From positions 82,155,095 through 82,219,094 of the forward strand of contig CM038228.1 in assembly GCA_021442155.1 (NCBI GenBank): DNA of 64,000 nucleotides, in the 5' to 3' direction. Under the pieces are notes generated by a model. It was given only the letters and a program-made list of their open reading frames with translations, was not told the origin of the DNA and did no database searches. The stretch comes from Cymbidium sinense. Lineage: Eukaryota > Streptophyta > Magnoliopsida > Asparagales > Orchidaceae. How positions within the stretch are numbered: the first letter of the stretch is position 1; the number at the start of each line of letters is the position of its first letter. This document shows positions 9,501 to 20,900 of this stretch, piece by piece. Both the position numbers and the translations under genes were made by a program.

Positions 9501-12500
9501 GCATTTGTTTATGATTATTATAAAGCGTATCTTCATTTTTTAAAATAATCTCAAAAATGTGTTTTTATCTCCGAAAATGCAATCTGAATGTGGGGTTATA
9601 TTGATGCTAATCTGCATTTTCTCACAGTTCCTGGCGCCTCTGGAACTCTGTTATAGATCCCTTTGTGCTTGCGGCGATAGCCCAATTGCTGATGGAAGCC
9701 TTCTAGACTTCTTACGCCAAGTTTCTACCTTTGGCCTGTCTCTGGTGAGACTAGATATAAGGCAAGAATCTGAAAGGCACACTGATGTCATTGATGCCAT
9801 TACCAGACATCTTGAAATCGGATCCTATCGTGGATGGCCTGAAGAAAAGCGCCAGAAGTGGCTGTTATCTGAGCTTGGCGGGAGGCGGCCATTAATTGGC
9901 CCAGACCTTCCCAAAACCGAAGAAATTGCTGATGTTTTAGATACATTTCAAGTGATAGCAGAGCTTCCTTCTGATAACTTTGGGGCTTATATCATCTCCA
10001 TGGCAACTGCTCCATCAGACGTTTTGGCTGTGGAGCTGTTGCAAAGGGAGTTCCGTGTGAAGAAACCATTGAGAGTAGTGCCACTCTTTGAGAAACTTGC
10101 AGATCTTGAAGCAGCCCCTGCCGCTGTGGCTCGACTTTTTTCGATAGATTGGTACAGAGACCAAATCGACGGGAAACAGGAAGTTATGATTGGATATTCG
10201 GATTCCGGTAAGGATGCAGGACGGCTCTCTGCAGCTTGGCAGCTCTACAAAACTCAAGAGGAACTAGTGAAAGTAGCCAAGCAAGCTGGAGTGAAGCTAA
10301 CAATGTTCCATGGCCGAGGTGGAACTGTTGGGAGAGGAGGCGGTCCGACTCACCTTGCCATACTGTCTCAGCCACCAGACACAATTCATGGATCACTCCG
10401 AGTTACAGTGCAAGGTGAAGTTATTGAGCAGTCTTTTGGAGAGGAGCATTTGTGCTTTAGAACGCTCCAACGTTTTACTGCTGCTACCCTCGAGCATGGG
10501 ATGCACCCCCCAATACCTCCCAAGCCAGAGTGGCGTGCATTAATGGATGAAATGGCCATTGTGGCAACAAAAGAATTCAGATCAGTTGTCTTCCAAGAGC
10601 CACGTTTTGTTGAATATTTCCGTCTAGTAAGTATTTGCTCTGTTTTACTGTATGCAACTGCAAAGTTTAAGGTCCTTAATATAAAACACACTCTCTCTCT
10701 CTCTGCTGTTTGATAGGCAACACCGGTGTTGGAATATGGTAGAATGAATATCGGCAGCCGGCCATCGAAAAGGAAAACTAGTGGAGGAATAGAGTCACTG
10801 CGAGCGATTCCATGGATATTTGCATGGACCCAGACAAGATTTCACCTTCCTGTATGGCTTGGTTTTGGTGCAGCATTTAAGCATGTCATGGAAAAGGACA
10901 TAAGAAATTTTCATGTTCTGAGAGAGATGTACAACGAATGGCCATTTTTCAGAGTTACAATTGATTTGGTTGAGATGGTTTTCGCTAAGGGTAGTCCATG
11001 CATTGCTTCTTTATATGATAAACTGTTGGTTTCCAGTGAATTGTTGCCATCTGGAGAGCAACTGAGAGCCAATTATGAAAAAACAAAGCGCCTTCTTCTA
11101 CAGGTAAATTTTTTCCTCTATTTACATTTATGCATGTAGATTTAAGTTACTGTAAGGTATTAGTGTTAGAATATGAAACGAACTATTGTGTCATTTAGTT
11201 TAAGGAGTCCTGTCTTATAGTTTTCAACACATTTTACCCTTTTATTTATACAATCTTAACTAGCTTTGGGTTAACTAATTTTTTCAAAGAGACCTTGAAG
11301 ATTAAGTGAATGATTAATAATTGGAGAAAATGTTTTAGTAACCTCATTAAAGTGTGTTGTGAAAGAGAATAATGGAACATAGATTAATATCAAAAAATTA
11401 AATTTGTTTTATGTGAAAAGAAATATTATGCAAGTGCTTTTTAATGCTAAGGCAATTAATGAAAAAAATATATAATAGAAAAATGAGTTTCTTATTAATT
11501 TGATTGATCTTGAGAAATATTATTGGCTTAAATTTCATGAGAATTTATTTATTGCATATTAATGAAGAGAGGTGTATCATATGTAGTGGTTTTTAAAACA
11601 AGAGCGACAAATATTAACTAGTATTAGAAATAGTTTTACAATGACCAGACTTTAGGCATACTAGGTTTATACAAACTATGAATATTAGGAATGTATCTAT
11701 TTGTATTTGTTATAGAGATCCTTAGAGGATATTCAAAGTGAGACACTTTGTTGTATCCTTTTCCTAGATGGTAGAATAATGAAGGAAATGTATGGTAGCT
11801 TATGATATACAATTTTTATGGAGATGATATTTAGAATTACACAATAAGATTAAGTGATACTTAAAGTTTGGTAAGATTTAATACCTTTGAGCTTTGAGCT
11901 ATTATATTAAATGATGGGTTCTAGATGAGATTGCAGCTGTTACATTTAATGATGGATGGCTAAAGTAAAGTGTTTCAAGAGTATCATGTGATAAGAGAAT
12001 ATCACAAAGACTTAAAAATAAAATTTTATGAAACTACAATTAAATCGGCTAGATTATCTTGATTTTAATGTTACACAACAAAGAAATCATCGATAGTTCA
12101 GTGTACTGGATATAAGAATATTAAGGTAAACTATGTTCACAACAAAAATGCTAGAATATTGTGCGAATCAAGTTTAATACTTCATGCAACACTTGGCAAA
12201 AATGATAAAATAATAAGGATTCTTAAACTAACCTCAAATAATTGGGTTGAAGTTAATGGTGATGATTTTAATGATTTACAATCTGTCTCAATAGACTTTT
12301 CCCAGAATGGGCAGCCTTGTCTTTCATGCATGGGGAGATATATATATATATATATATGCCACACTCTTGTTGCTTTTGGGAAGCGAAAATAAAACCAGAA
12401 ATCCAGAGAATAAACCCTCTGAATCATTTGCTAGAGATTTTCATGCATTTTGTGCGAGTTCCTGTCAAAATAACTTCAACTTGCCAGAGAAAATAATAAA

Positions 12501-12795
12501 AGCATAAAATCTCCTGCAGGTTGCAGGTCACAAAGATATTTTAGAAGGAGATCCCTACTTGAAACAGAGGCTCAGGCTCCGCGATCCCTACATAACAACT
12601 CTGAATGTCTGCCAAGCTTACACACTAAAGCGAATTAGAGACCCAAATTATCTGTCAAAGGAGATATTGAAGTCTAATAAGTCAGCTGCTGAACTCGTGA
12701 AGCTTAATCCCACAAGTGAGTATGCCCCTGGGCTGGAAGACACCCTGATTTTGACTATGAAGGGTATAGCTGCTGGCATGCAGAACACTGGATGA
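6332..12795 (+). CDS. PPC: Plant-type phosphoenolpyruvate carboxylase, 3' two thirds of gene
   Basis: The enzyme carboxylates phosphoenolpyruvate with bicarbonate to oxaloacetate in the cytosol. Exons read from the sequence are 6332-6435, 6563-6650, 7327-7481, 9628-10626, 10717-11103 and 12520-12795. All have GT/AG borders and keep frame, giving about 668 residues; the family is about 965 residues, so the N-terminus with its phosphorylated Ser and catalytic His lies upstream of the window. Visible family landmarks are [11 protein letters not shown], the active-site Arg/Gly loop [28 protein letters not shown] and the C-terminal QNTG. The residue at the site that is Ser in C4 enzymes is Ala ([12 protein letters not shown]), which points to a non-C4 form. 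Two oddities: about 7 residues normally found after RDPNY (HVxxRPH) are missing in frame, and the usual Arg/Gly of the GDP(R/G)IAALYDK stretch is Cys ([11 protein letters not shown]). Introns carry two LINE copies. Confidence 0.95.
7792..7805. repeat. Target-site duplication, left copy, of the PEPC-intron LINE
   Basis: TGTAATAGGTGATG here recurs exactly at 9483-9496, directly after the TTG-repeat tail of the LINE. The exact left limit is uncertain because the tail itself ends in TTG. Confidence 0.85.
7806..9482 (+). mobile_element. 5'-truncated RTE-type LINE in a PEPC intron
   Basis: Broken frames in element order encode the end of the endonuclease-RT linker (7855-8040), reverse transcriptase (8342-8925, with [18 protein letters not shown]-like and [12 protein letters not shown] blocks) and the thumb/C-terminal part (8935-9320, with [33 protein letters not shown] and [11 protein letters not shown]). 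These are hallmarks of plant RTE-clade elements. The 3' end carries the typical CCGACCCCATTTAGTGGGAT tail sequence followed by (TTG)n. The catalytic region is damaged: a frameshift lies near 8690 and the FADD box reads FDD. The element is about 1.68 kb, so it lacks its 5' half and cannot be autonomous. It is flanked by a 14-base target duplication. Confidence 0.93.
9483..9496. repeat. Target-site duplication, right copy
   Basis: This is an exact copy of the 14 bases at 7792-7805 and follows the (TTG)n tail. It marks the 3' junction of the LINE. Confidence 0.85.
11350..12130 (+). mobile_element. Old, heavily decayed RTE LINE remnant in a PEPC intron
   Basis: Short stretches match the same parts of the intact-looking LINE at 7806-9482 in the same order: 11363 (cf. 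the ERVIEHRL region), 11500 (IDLEKYYWL, cf. INLENAYDK), 11985-12045 ([12 protein letters not shown], cf. [12 protein letters not shown]) and 12108 (IRILR, cf. EMRMLR). Stops and indels interrupt every frame and no TTG tail or target duplication can be seen. It is clearly older than the other LINE. Confidence 0.65.
12336..12357. repeat. (TA)n microsatellite
   Basis: A run of TA dinucleotides lies in the last PEPC intron, about 160 bases before the last exon. Confidence 0.9.
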
Positions 12796-12929
12796 TTTGC
12801 CTCAATTGTTCCGAGGATTATGTTCAAAAATATACGTAGGTATGTGATCTCTATATATCCACTAGTAAAGACATAATATTCTTATTGGAGTAGGGATAAA
12901 TTACTGTGCTGAGGGTATATTTGTGCGTA

Positions 12930-12935
12930 AATAAA
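12930..12935 (+). terminator. Candidate polyadenylation signal of PEPC
   Basis: AATAAA lies 135 bases after the PEPC stop codon. It is the first canonical signal in the 3' flank, but the real cleavage site cannot be told from sequence alone. Confidence 0.45.
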
Positions 12936-12989
12936 ATCTGAAATTGGCAGAATATGATGATCGTTTGTGTTGCTCAAATGCGTCCTGAT

Positions 12990-13497
12990 GAGGAGGAGCC
13001 TGTAATAGTTACTGATATGAATGTTTTAATGATTGAAATATAAGGGTATTGTTATCGCTTATTTTTGATATTGTTTGTTGGAAGTAGCACCTCGATGCGA
13101 GTCACAGGATTAAGAAAAGCTTTGTTTTTTTTTTTGAATTAATTTCGAAAAAAATTGAAAATCATACAAGTTTTCTTTAATGAAGACAACAAAAAGTGCC
13201 ATTTATTTTAATCTGATTTTTTTTTTTCAGAAATATTCATATCTGAGATCTGATTCTAAAGAATGCAGTCATCATCTTGAGAAAACTATAAACCATTCAC
13301 CATTCTTTTTATTAACAAAGCTCTCAGCCCTGATAACTCGTTCAAGCTGTGAAGAAAAAGGCCGCCACTGGAAATACTTTTTTTTTGTTTATTTTTAAAA
13401 TTGGGAAATTAGGGAGCCTTGGGGAAATATGTCCATCATGATACCTCCTCCCAAACCTCCAAAATCAAAGGTCTAGCCATCATGATACCCTCATAAA
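12990..13497. other. PEPC downstream flank, no gene recognised
   Basis: The sequence is AT-rich with T runs (13122-13137, 13217-13228). A 72-codon frame at 13180-13398 is low complexity and matches nothing I know. Confidence 0.5.
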
Positions 13498-13830
13498 TCA
13501 CCAGCTCCTAAGAAAGTTAATAATGGTTTCCTCCACTTCCCTTAACCCTAGCCTCATAACCAACCCCATTTCCAACACTGTTAACCCAAACCATTCATTT
13601 TCCCAGTCTACCATATAACTCATCCCATATAAGATCCCCTCTTTGCCATCCCATAATTTCATGTCCACCTTAAACACCTTCGAGTCACCACCCCCTCTAA
13701 AAGTCTTCCATCCCTCATTCCCCCTAATTCACTTCATCAAGAGGGTTAGATCACTCCAATCATTCAACCCTAAGGCCCATTCCCTATCAGCTGATGCGGG
13801 GTTATCATAGTCTCTAAATCTTTCTTATAG
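13498..13830 (-). pseudogene. Unidentified coding remnant with a premature stop
   Basis: Read on the minus strand, one frame gives a protein-like sequence of about 110 codons: DYDNPASADREWALGLNDW, then SDLTLLMK, a TGA in place of what is probably a Trp codon, then IRGNEGWKTFRGGGDSKVFK, VDMKLWDGKEGILYGMSYMV and so on, ending EETIINFLRSW and a stop at 13498-13500. The regular composition, rich in Trp, Gly and charged residues, differs from the random frames nearby. I do not recognise the family. The upstream end at about 13830 falls next to a possible splice acceptor. It may be a pseudogene or a retrocopy fragment. Confidence 0.5.
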
Positions 13831-13849
13831 AAATAAGAAGAGAACTATA

Positions 13850-14600
13850 AATAGTTTTTTTTAAACCCCACTACAATCAACAAGAGCAAATATCCCAAGC
13901 TTTTGCACTCATATTGAGCTCACCAGAGAAGAAAACTTTCTCACCATGGCTTTCCACATGAAAAGAGGAAGTGAGCGTGAAGAGAGGACGAGGATGAAGA
14001 AAATTAAAGAGAAAAATAAGCTGACGGAGGGCACCAAAAATGGGAGGGGATAGAGGAAGCATGTGAACCCTAAGCCTAGCAGAACCCTAGATTAGCTAGG
14101 TCATCTTTTGGCTACCCTAAACTATCTATCGAGATTACAACTTAGTATGCATCATGTGATACTACGACACATCACATGGCATTGTACATCAATAGCGGTC
14201 ATCTGGGAGAGAAAAGCCAGTGGAAATTTATTAATTTCAAAACAAATCATTCAGCAGGTAAGTTTTGAATATTTAAATGATAAAAACTAACCAATCTCCA
14301 AGCACATACATATGCAAATGCCAGTTATAACAATTTGAAGCAAATCACTGATGACAAGATAAGTGAGCTTGCCATCTAAACCCTTCACCAAATAAAACAA
14401 AAATAAACAAATAAATAAAGACCAGTGCTTGCTTGTCAAATCTTTGAAAGCACGAATCTCTTATCTACCTATTAACAAAAATAAATAAGAAATTCACTTT
14501 TTGAAAATTTAAGTTGAATTCTTCCACGCAAACACCCAAATCCAACCAAACAAGTGAAAGCAATGGGCGGACAAAAAAATTCAAAAGCCAAAATAAACCT
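13850..14600. other. Intergenic region between PEPC and 14-3-3, no gene recognised
   Basis: Open frames at 13877-14062 (minus) and 14108-14290 (plus) have no known motif and no splice or codon pattern that I trust. The two flanking host genes point towards each other across this stretch. Confidence 0.5.
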
Positions 14601-14949
14601 GAAATAAAGAAGTATTGCTTCACTTCATCACAATGAACATATATAACACAGCAACATCTACGTCTGAAACGTTGGGCAAAAATGCAGCAGAAATGATCTC
14701 TTATAAATTAGTAATATGTTAGAAGCAACGCATTAAAGTTCACAAAAACTGCCTAAAGCATTAGTAGACGAACAATTAGCAGAAAATGATAGACATTAAC
14801 TATAGAAGATAAGTTCCAACTTCAGCCAACCATGAATCCCTAATTTTGAGACACTGCAAATTTGCACCAACATGACTTGCATATAAAACCAGCAAAATTT
14901 TTTCGGTCCTGCCAAAGGAAGCCAGCCAAATGGCCAACGACTGATCAAT

Positions 14950-17900
14950 TTAATGAATGCCACCGCCTTCTTTCTTTTCACCAGCACCTGCCTTAGCAGT
15001 AGTTTCTTTTGCAGTTTCCTCTGCCGTAGTTAAATGAGGAGAAAAAACAAATCAGGTTTAAAACTCAATTTGACTTCTAAAGCACCTATAGAAGAATCAA
15101 TCATGCATTATAAAATCTACTGCCACTTCTGCGCTAAGTCATTTACAAAGTTTCTAATATTCTAGCCGCAGAAGACTGGTATATTACTGGGGAAAAAGCC
15201 TATGCATTGTTCTAGGAGTAAGTGATGTAAACAAATACAAAGAATCCTAGGTATTTTAACATCTCTTAAACATCAAGAACAATGATGTTTCAGTCCAGCA
15301 GAATAAATTTCCCTACCAAAGAAAGCCTCATAAAAGATGAGGAAAAACCAAAGGTAATCGGTATGCCTTAAATGTCGTAAGTGCACAGTTTATCTTGGAA
15401 GGACTGGGAGAGTTTGAGACTGGGGTTGATCACAACGATCAGATGAACCTTATGTTTTATGGATCCATGCCAGTAAAAGAGTAAAAAAAGTATTAAATCC
15501 AAAAAAAAAAAAAAAAAATGCAAAAAAAAAAAAAAAAAAAAAACTCAGATTTTTTATTTCAGGACCAATGATCAAGTTGCTTGATAAATAATATATTAAG
15601 TACTAAATGAACATAACAGCCCTGTATCTGTAATATCCAATTAATCCAATAGCTTATTTTCTAATTGCCTAATTAATTTTGTCGTTATCGAAGCAATTAT
15701 CAGAATACTTGCGCTAAGTACGCGGCCGATTAAGTCATTCGACGCTGTATGGTTGGATCTCTCCCGCAGCCTTCCTATTTCATTTCCTTCCATACCCGCC
15801 TGGGCCCCGCCGACGAAGTTCGCTTTCCTTCGAATTAGAATTCCAAATCTACCATAAGTTTTGCAATTATACCTACTATTCCTTATATCAATACCAAAGC
15901 ATTTCTTTAACCATTTCATTTAGTATGTTGCTTGTTTTATTAGTTTGACGCTATATAGAAGCCGAAGTTAGCCTAATGATAAAAAATTGGTTTTAAAAGC
16001 AACACAACCAGGATTCTGATTATTATACCTAAATGGTCTTGAAGAACGAGATTGTTAATTAACAGATGATTTTTTTTATATTTTTTTCATTTTGTTATAT
16101 CTAAATACTTTTTCAGATGACTAAGTTTTTCATATAATAAACTTCGCATCTCTTTTCTGAAAAAGTAAGTACACCAAGTATCCTCTTCATCTTAATAGCT
16201 ATCTAAATTTTAAACACATAAAAGGCTTGTAAACATTTAAAATGAATTGATGAAATCAATAAAAAAATAAGCTAGCTTGTAGTGGATAGTTCTAGCATGA
16301 CCGTTTAAATAACACGGAATATCTTGATCTCCTATGCTAGCACCAGGAATGCAAATCCCAACATTTAACTAAAAATGAATAGATCCTAGCACGCAACTAA
16401 CCTTCATCCTCAGGGATGTCAGAGGTCCACAAAGTAAGGTTATCCCTAAGAAGTTGCATAATCAATGTGCTATCTTTGTATGACTCTTCACTCAAGGTAT
16501 CTAGCTCCGAAATGGCTTCATCAAAAGCTTGTTTGGCAAGGTGGCAAGCCCTGGAAATAAGCAACAAAATTAATGAGTTCAAGATTATCTGATTAAATAT
16601 CAACAAATTTCTCAAAAAATAGTGACATCATCAAGGGCTAAACCTTTCAGGTGAGTTCATAATCTCATAGTAAAAGACTGAAAAATTCAATGCCAACCCT
16701 AGGCGAATAGGGTGTGTAGGAGATAGATTTGTGTCGGCTGTGCTAGAAGCCATCTGCAAATAATATGATGAAATTATTTTAGTAATTAAACCATATTATA
16801 CCACACAAAAATGCCAACTTCTCTAAAAAAAGTCCCAACTGAATGATATAAAAACAAAAAAAAGTTCAAATTTCAACCATGAAGTTGCAAAGGTGCAAAC
16901 ACTGAAAATAGGAAAAGAACATAACCGATACACAATAGCTACAGCAATAAAGAGTACAAGCCCGGACTTAAACCAGCAATCAAGCCAATAGTACTCTTGT
17001 AGCTAAAAGAAATATACAACATCAATAATATATGTGTGTGTATATATATATATATATATCTCTCTCTCTCTTTGGCATTGATTATCTATTAGCATATCAA
17101 ATCAGGATCCATGAGAGAGATTCACAAATTCACGATCAACACAACAAGAAGCATCAGCCACAAGCATTTCCTACTGAAGAAAGCAGGTTCACCCATATAG
17201 ATGCCATATCCATTTATTCACTTACCTAATTTAAGAGAACTCGAAATTACCAATCCATTGGAAATTGTTCTATAGAAGGGAGATCTCATATCCAGTAATT
17301 TTCTTCGTGAATGCCCACAAGATATTCTAATGGTGAATACTCCAATATTTACCAAGCCATACAAGCTCTAAAAAAATATCAAAACCAAACGTCAAAGATT
17401 ATAAAACAGAATTTAAAAAAGACAGTTAATTCCAGAATGTTCTACATTTTAGTCCCTTGAGAAAAAAATCTCAAACATCCCGCGAGAAGCTACTTCATAA
17501 CTATCCAAATGATATTTCATTCCATAATTGAATCTTATAAATCTGAGGCTTCCATTCACATTTCATAATGACTAGTCTTGAATGAAATAAAAAAAAAAAT
17601 CAATCAATCCCATATTCCAAACTAATAAGCAAGGGTGCAATTTGGCTCCATGAACTTTGAAAATTTGAGCCCCAGCCTCTCATGATAGACTTTTGTATAA
17701 TTTCAGGTCAAACTTTTAGAAGGCAGATTAGTCTTGCAAATAAGACGTTACATAGAGATTTCAAACTCATTTTGCGAAGACTCCAGATCTAGTTTCAAGT
17801 TTTCCATGAGCATAAGCACCTATGGCTAATTATTCCTCCCACGATGAGAAATTGACTAAGGCTAGCCATTTGATAAAATTCACCACCCTTTGCTACCAAA

Positions 17901-20900
17901 TAAGATTTTAAAATTGATAAAATCAGATTTTAAAATTAATAAAATTCATCACCCTTAGCTTAAAGCAAATGATGGGAAAAATGATGACAAACTAAATCAA
18001 AATTTCATTGTTTTGTCATCTCGAGTCATCATATCCGCTAACCTATATAGTCAAAAAAAATAATCAACCTAACCTTACAGGAGGAACATTGTTATCAGTC
18101 ATAAGTTGCATCATCCAAAAGGATCTTCTAAACTTGAGGTAAATGTTTTTTTGAGGAGATAACATTAAGTCATTGTGGGATCCGAAAATTCGCCACCGAC
18201 ATCTTTCGGAAAAAAGGAAAGAGTTGTTTAAGTGTCGGTGATAATTTGAAGCGGATGAATAGTAGATAAGACACTACCTGCAGAGATTTCGTTCTCATTT
18301 GGTGAGAACTTTTATATCTGGTTAGGTTTCTATAGCAGCACATAGTTAATTACCCCTCCCGTCTTGAGAGCACTTTCGATTAAATTTGGTCGATAAATCG
18401 TTAAGAGCAGTATATATAATTGCATTGAGTGGAGTTTAGAAACTTATGAAATTTATTATTTTAATTTAAAACTTTTGTGGGGAGCGATGGCCGTCAAGAT
18501 CCCATGGTTGTTATCATCGGATGCGATCCCAATTCCAGTCGAGGAGGTAGTCACGGCCGAAGATCCTTGTCGGACATGGGTTACGTCGTCAAGGTGTAGA
18601 CAGGTGGAGTTTGTAGGGGACAAATATAAGTCACCTTTAACATGGGGCTTTTCTTAAAATCGAGCTCAAAAGCCAAGTTAGAACATCAGCTTGGCGTGTA
18701 AATAATTAGTGGTAATGCTCCGACCACGGTCGAGAAGTCGTGCCATTTATGTGGTGTATGCAAAATCACAGAGACCGGGCCACGTCTACGACTTTAGGAA
18801 TATTTGAGTGTGAAGGTAGTTATATATTTAATTTGACATTGGCTCTTTGTGAGCAAAAGTTTTCTTAATTTGTCATCCGAAGACAAACAATTGCGGAGGG
18901 ATGAATTAATTTTTTTATTTTTTATTTTTTATTTTTAATTTAAATAATTCATTTTTTTATTTATATTTTGTTATTTTCTTTGAATTTTGATCATTTTATG
19001 ATTGATTTTTAGATTTGAATATATGATCATTTATCATTGAAATTTTAATTATAATTACCCTTCGATCAGGGTTAATATCGATTGATAGGCCTTTTACTGG
19101 TTTCTACGGAGGATGGTCTAAATTCATTATCTCGAAGTATAATCCTTGTCACTAGTTTGAGCATAGGGTTTGGGGCTTTTCTTCTTGAGGTTTGAATTTT
19201 AGAATATGATTGATTCATATCTTATATTATATGATAAATTAGCTTACCGGATATTATTAATTTGAAATTTTTTATAATATCAAATTTTTAGGTTTTTTGT
19301 TAACGGGACGGTCAGAAGACAAGCAGGGATGATGTATGTTATTAATTTGTATTTGACTTAGTATTTTGCATGCATACGGATATATTCTTTTGGGAATTGT
19401 ATGGACATTAGAATGTCATTGGAGTTTTGATGTCAATTTTGATTTTGAGTTTTGTTAACGGGACTCAGAAGACCAAAGATGATATAAATCATTCTGTATT
19501 TGACTTAGTATTTACTCCTCATCGGATCTGTTTTTGAATTGTATGGACATTAGAATGTCTAGTTGAGTTCGATGTTAAATTTTGATTTTGAGTTTTGTTA
19601 ACGGACGGTAGAAAAACCGGGAAGTATAGCATCTATTCTTTTTTGTATTTGACTTGATTGTCTGCATGAGTTTTAATCTGATTTTAGGTTTTTTGTTAAC
19701 GGACGGTCAAGAAACCGAAGGAATAGTATCATTCTTTGGAAAATATGGTATCGTATTATTTTGGCAAGCCACACATCATCAAGGGTATGGTGAAATAAAT
19801 CATTGGAAGCCATTAATCATATGTAGAATGATAAGCTTAGTGGATTTGATTGTTTGGCAAGATCACCTCCTTAGGTAACAAAATCAAGCATAAGGGTTGA
19901 AAATAATTACTTTAAGATATATAAACCATAATTTATTTCTCTTGAAAGGAAGGGAATATAAAATATAGTAGATGTCGTATTTCATTTAAGAGACAAATGG
20001 ATTAATTAAAATCCACCTCCCTCACATACAAACTCATGTAAGTGGGACACATTAAATTTATTAAAGGGTATGAAAACTTTACTCAAAGGGATAAGGATTG
20101 CATGCGCATGTCCATCGTCGCACGTACATGATGCAGAGATGGTTCCTGCGTCTGATTTATGATGATTATGTGTCAGATGATGTATAGATAGAGAAAGAGG
20201 GAGGTAAAAATCTATAAATAAGAGAATTCTTATAAAATCCTTACACTTCCTCTCATTTCTTTCCCTCTCTCCTGATTTCCAGTTTGAGTTCTCTCAGCTG
20301 AAAGCATTGTGTCGTAAAGATTTGTAAGCTTTACCCTTCTCCTTTAACAATTTTTTTTTTTCATGTTTCTATAATCATGTGTGTAGATCAAATGTAAAAT
20401 GGACGTATAAGTAAAGATAACATGTTTGTATTTAAGCATGTGTTCAAGCGTATCTAATATATCGTAAGTAGTATTAGAACCAACATCAACAAATACATGT
20501 CACAAGACAAGATCCATTTGTATTATTTGTCACACTTCATACATGTTAAGCATGTAATAGAAAGATTCAACATTCACCAAACTAAGCATGAATATTGTTC
20601 TAGGTCATATGACATGAAAAGTGAGTTAAAACACATAAACATATCTAAAATACTTAAGCATTTTTACCTTTCCTTTTTTTTTTAAAATTTTAACCTCCGT
20701 ATCCCCCCACAGATCAGAGATTATCTTCGCCAAAAGGCGTTCATGGTAGATCTGAGACACCCAAGAGTTGTTGCCCACGCCAAGAAAGGCGTCGTGGGAT
20801 AGCTAATATAGCATTTACGAATCCTTATCTCGTGCTTATCAAAGTTTCACCTCTCTCCGCATGAGGGTTCTGAGGAGGCACACACCAAGAAAGCGTGCAT

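Noticed and set aside
10015..10691. Several frames antisense to or out of phase with the large PEPC exon
   Set aside because: They are shadows of the 999-base PEPC exon, which is coding in the plus-strand frame along its whole length.
15641..15919. A 92-codon minus-strand frame with a GC-richer patch ([20 protein letters not shown])
   Set aside because: It looks somewhat protein-like and raised the idea of organelle-derived DNA, but I cannot match it to any chloroplast or mitochondrial gene and it lies in a 14-3-3 intron.
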